This document shows, piece after piece, positions 61,692 to 64,000 of a stretch of 64,000 nucleotides of DNA. The notes under the pieces are model-generated. The model had not been told where the DNA came from. It searched no databases and saw only the letters and a program-made list of their open reading frames with translations. A program made the translations under genes and the position numbers. Position 1 is the first letter of the stretch. Each line of letters opens with the position of its first letter. The stretch spans positions 1 through 64,000 of the forward strand of contig DJQS01000020.1 in the NCBI GenBank assembly GCA_002438785.1, read 5' to 3'. The DNA is from Caryophanales bacterium UBA6380 (lineage in GTDB: Bacteria; Bacillota_I; Bacilli_A; RFN20; CAG-826).

Positions 61692-62972
61692 ATGTTAGAT
61701 TTAAATTATTTAATAGAGCATCAAGAACATGTTCAAGAACTTCTTAAAAGAAAAGAATATGACGTTGATTTAAATGAACTTGTTAATTTAATTAAGGAAA
61801 AGAAAAAATTGATTGTTGAAGTTGAATCAAATAAGGCACTTCAAAATAAATTATCAAAATCAGTTCCTCAAGTTAAAAAGGAAGGCGGAGATGTTTCAAA
61901 AATTTTTAAAGAAGTTAAAGAGTTAGGCGAGCAAAATAAAGATAAAGAAGAGAAACTAGCCAATTTAGAAGAAAAAATTAATTCGATTGCATTTGCCTTA
62001 CCTAATTTACCTGATGAAGATCTTCTTTCTGGTGGTAAAGAAAATAACAAACCAATTTATTTTTATAAAGAGCAACCTAAATTCAACTTTAAAATTAAAA
62101 ATCATGTTGAACTTGCTGAATCGTTAGGTCTTATTGATTATGATAGGGCTGCAAAAATTAGTGGCCATGGTACATGGATTTATACAAATCAAGGTGCCTT
62201 ACTTGAATGGGCTTTAATAAATTATTTTATTGCTAATCACTTAAAAGATGGATTTACCTTTATCCTTCCTCCACATTTATTAAATTATGAAAGTGGATTC
62301 ACTGCTGGTCAATTTCCTAAATTTGAAAAAGATGTCTTTGAAATAGCTGATGTTACACCTAAGAAATTTTTATTGCCTACTGCTGAGACTGCTTTAGTTA
62401 ATTTACATCGTGATGAGGTATTATCAAGTGATGAATTACCTAAAAAATATTTTGCTTATACGCCTTGTTATCGTAAGGAAGCAGGAAGCTATCGTAGCGA
62501 AGAAAGAGGAATGATTCGTGGATATCAATTTAATAAAGTTGAGATGGTTGAATACACTAAAGATGATGATAGTGATAGAGCTTTTGAAGAATTATTAAAT
62601 AAAGCTAAGAGATTATTAGAAGGATTAGGATTACATTATCGTATTTCCAAACTTGCAGCCGCTGATTGTTCACATTCAATGGCTAGAACATATGATTTAG
62701 AAGTTTATTTACCTTCCCTTAATATTTATAAAGAAGTTTCTAGTGTTTCTAATGCTAGAGATTATCAAGCTCGTAGAGGAAGAATGCGTTATAAAGACGA
62801 AAACGGAAAAATGCATTTTATGCATACATTAAATGGATCTGGCTTAGCAACAAGTCGTGTATTTCCTGCAATATTAGAGCAATATCAACAAGAAGATGGT
62901 AGTGTTTTAGTTCCTGAAGTATTGCAACCTTACATGGGTGGAATAAAAGTACTTAAACCTATTAAAAAATAA
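61692..62972 (+). CDS. serS: seryl-tRNA synthetase
   Basis: The enzyme charges tRNA-Ser (and tRNA-Sec where present). The 426 residues have the long N-terminal coiled-coil arm for tRNA binding (about 25-105) and the class II domain. Motif 2 reads YRKEAGSYRSEERGMIRGYQF near 260. Motif 3 includes HTLNGSGLATSR near 378. AAAAGGAG lies upstream; the gap to gyrA is 14 nt, so there is no T-box. The 3' end of the gene overlaps the promoter of the SRP RNA. Confidence 0.97.
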   Translation: MLDLNYLIEHQEHVQELLKRKEYDVDLNELVNLIKEKKKLIVEVESNKALQNKLSKSVPQVKKEGGDVSKIFKEVKELGEQNKDKEEKLANLEEKINSIAFALPNLPDEDLLSGGKENNKPIYFYKEQPKFNFKIKNHVELAESLGLIDYDRAAKISGHGTWIYTNQGALLEWALINYFIANHLKDGFTFILPPHLLNYESGFTAGQFPKFEKDVFEIADVTPKKFLLPTAETALVNLHRDEVLSSDELPKKYFAYTPCYRKEAGSYRSEERGMIRGYQFNKVEMVEYTKDDDSDRAFEELLNKAKRLLEGLGLHYRISKLAAADCSHSMARTYDLEVYLPSLNIYKEVSSVSNARDYQARRGRMRYKDENGKMHFMHTLNGSGLATSRVFPAILEQYQQEDGSVLVPEVLQPYMGGIKVLKPIKK

Positions 62973-62974
62973 TG

Positions 62975-62980
62975 TATAAT
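62975..62980 (+). promoter_or_regulatory. -10 box of SRP RNA gene
   Basis: TATAAT lies 3 nt past the serS stop and 6 nt before the first base of the RNA. Any -35 element must lie inside serS. Confidence 0.65.
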
Positions 62981-62986
62981 AATAGA

Positions 62987-63065
62987 GCCATTGCGAGTTA
63001 GTCTTTCGAACCAGGTCAGGATGGGAACATAGCAGCCTTAAGAATTTCGCTAACTGTGCAATGGT
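62987..63065 (+). ncRNA. ffs: signal recognition particle RNA, small bacterial type (4.5S-like)
   Basis: This RNA binds Ffh and guides membrane-protein synthesis to the membrane. The conserved Ffh-binding region GGTCAGGATGGGAACATAGC is complete. The ends GCCATTGC and GCAATGGT pair to close the hairpin. With about 79 nt it is the short form lacking the Alu domain, unlike the long scRNA of Bacillus. The closing stem followed by TTTTATTTTATTT doubles as the terminator. Confidence 0.95.
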
Positions 63066-63092
63066 TTTATTTTATTTAAGTAATTATAGATT

Positions 63093-63536
63093 ATGAACGA
63101 ACATGAAAAATTTATGCATTATGCATATCTAGAAGCTTTAAAAGCTTATAAAGAAAATGAAATTCCTGTTGGAGCTATAATTTTAGATAAAGATAATAAA
63201 GTTATAGCTAGAGCCCATAATAAAAAAAATAAGTGCAATGATGTTACTGCTCATGCTGAAATTTTAGCAATTAAAAAAGCTTCTAAAAAATTAAAATCAT
63301 GGCATCTTGATGAATGTAAAATTTATATAACAGTAGAGCCTTGTTTAATGTGTTCTAGTGCTATTTTGCAATCTAGAATTAAATCTATTTATTATGGTGT
63401 TGAATCAACGTTTAATGAATTAAGTCTAAAATATTTATCTGATTATTTATTTGATAATAATATTGAAGTAAAAGGAAATATTTTAAGTGATGAGATAAGT
63501 ATTTTACTATCAAATTTCTTTAATAAAATAAGATAA
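63093..63536 (+). CDS. tadA: tRNA-specific adenosine deaminase
   Basis: TadA converts A34 to inosine in tRNA-Arg(ACG). The 147 residues carry the zinc-deaminase motifs: His54/Glu56 (TAHAEILAI) and Cys84/Cys87 (VEPCLMCSSAI). The N-terminus EKFMHYAYLEALKAYKENEIPVGA is typical. No clear ribosome-binding site precedes the ATG. The gene follows the SRP RNA, a frequent neighbour in Bacillota. Confidence 0.96.
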   Translation: MNEHEKFMHYAYLEALKAYKENEIPVGAIILDKDNKVIARAHNKKNKCNDVTAHAEILAIKKASKKLKSWHLDECKIYITVEPCLMCSSAILQSRIKSIYYGVESTFNELSLKYLSDYLFDNNIEVKGNILSDEISILLSNFFNKIR

Positions 63537-63599
63537 TTTTAATATAATTTTACTATGTAAAAAAATATAATTAATGTATACTTTTTTTGAGGTAAAAAT

Positions 63600-64000
63600 A
63601 TGCTTAAATTAATTGATGTTTCTAAGAATTATATAATTGATAAAAAAGCATTTCCAGCTTTAAAGCATGTCAATTTAGAATTTCCGAATTCTGGTGAATT
63701 ATGTGCAATATTAGGAGCTAGTGGTTGTGGCAAGACAACCTTACTTAATATCATTGGTGGATTAGATAAATATACTAGTGGAGATTTACAAATTGATGGA
63801 ATATCTACAAAAGAATATAAAGATAAAGATTGGGATAATTATCGTAATAAAAAAATCGGATTTGTTTTTCAAAGTTATAATTTAATACCTCATTTATCAA
63901 TATTAGAAAATGTAGAAATGTCATTAACTTTAAGTGGTGTGAGTAAGAAATCTAGAATTAAAAAAGCTAAAAAATCTTTGGAAACTGTAGGTTTATTTGA
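63600..64000 (+). CDS. ABC transporter ATP-binding protein (cut by window end)
   Basis: The first 133 residues of an ATPase of the MacB/LolD/FtsE class are present. Walker A is LGASGCGKTTLLN near 39 and the Q-loop is VFQSYNLIPHLS near 90. The signature and Walker B lie beyond the window. GAGG precedes the ATG at 63600. In this lineage such domains are often followed by or fused to an FtsX-type permease, which cannot be checked here. Confidence 0.9.
   Translation, partial: MLKLIDVSKNYIIDKKAFPALKHVNLEFPNSGELCAILGASGCGKTTLLNIIGGLDKYTSGDLQIDGISTKEYKDKDWDNYRNKKIGFVFQSYNLIPHLSILENVEMSLTLSGVSKKSRIKKAKKSLETVGLF

Overview
The window is strongly AT-rich, densely coded DNA carrying a bacterial chromosome replication origin. 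Gene content and order (rnpA-rpmH-oriC-dnaA-dnaN-yaaA-recF-gyrB-gyrA, gdpP-rplI-dnaB, rpsF-ssb-rpsR, a small SRP RNA next to serS/tadA) point to a low-GC Gram-positive lineage (Bacillota, class Bacilli). The genome looks reduced, perhaps in the Erysipelotrichia/RF39/Acholeplasma-related group. That placement is an inference; no rRNA is present. TGA acts as a stop (for example at the end of nagA), so the genetic code is standard, unlike that of Mycoplasma.

Layout. 1-373: an array of short repeats and a terminator. 374-737: tmRNA (minus). 844-8640: a membrane protein, then two minus-strand operons, gdpP-rplI-dnaB-walJ-rlmH-orf111 and rpsF-ssb-rpsR. 8889-21286: lysS, a divergent NAD synthetase fused to a Phd/YefM antitoxin-like domain, dus, ftsH, tilS, an S4-domain gene, mfd and pth. 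21337-26984: a DUF368 membrane protein, then a TetR regulator with a heterodimeric ABC exporter. 27047-34037: an FGGY kinase, pyruvate phosphate dikinase, class II aldolase, and an ECF S-component paired with a uridine-kinase-like protein. 34083-45297: an accessory metabolic block with a TauE-type carrier, a NitT/TauT-type ABC importer, a NagB-like protein lacking a catalytic Asp, a LarA-like (lactate racemase family) protein, a TPI-like isomerase, a DeoR regulator, an aldose epimerase, NagA and phosphofructokinase. 45294-52650: housekeeping genes ispE, ksgA, rnmV, tatD, mnmE, jag, yidC, rnpA, rpmH. 52651-54507: a bipartite origin around dnaA. 54526-64000: dnaN, yaaA, recF, gyrB, gyrA, serS, SRP RNA, tadA, and the start of an ABC ATPase gene cut by the window end.

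How the parts may work together. The block at 27-45 kb looks like a carbon-catabolic module joined to lower glycolysis (PFK, aldolase, PPDK). A TTTCGAA-type motif recurs in two intergenic regions about 8 kb apart: between the TPI-like operon and deoR, and between the aldolase and the ECF gene. I infer that the DeoR protein controls all of them. The operon of TPI-like, LarA-like, NagB-like and NitT-type ABC genes is the best candidate for an undescribed pathway. The best candidate for an undescribed protein architecture is the Phd/YefM-NadE fusion, which has a perfect 18-bp palindrome directly upstream of an apparently leaderless promoter.

Recurrent regulatory themes are Shine-Dalgarno cores buried in palindromes (yaaA, the TPI-like gene, the first ABC exporter gene), apparent leaderless promoters (nadE, FGGY kinase, ispE), and convergent gene pairs whose stop codons overlap. 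Start sites were moved inward from the longest possible frame for ftsH, pth, the TPI-like gene and pfk.
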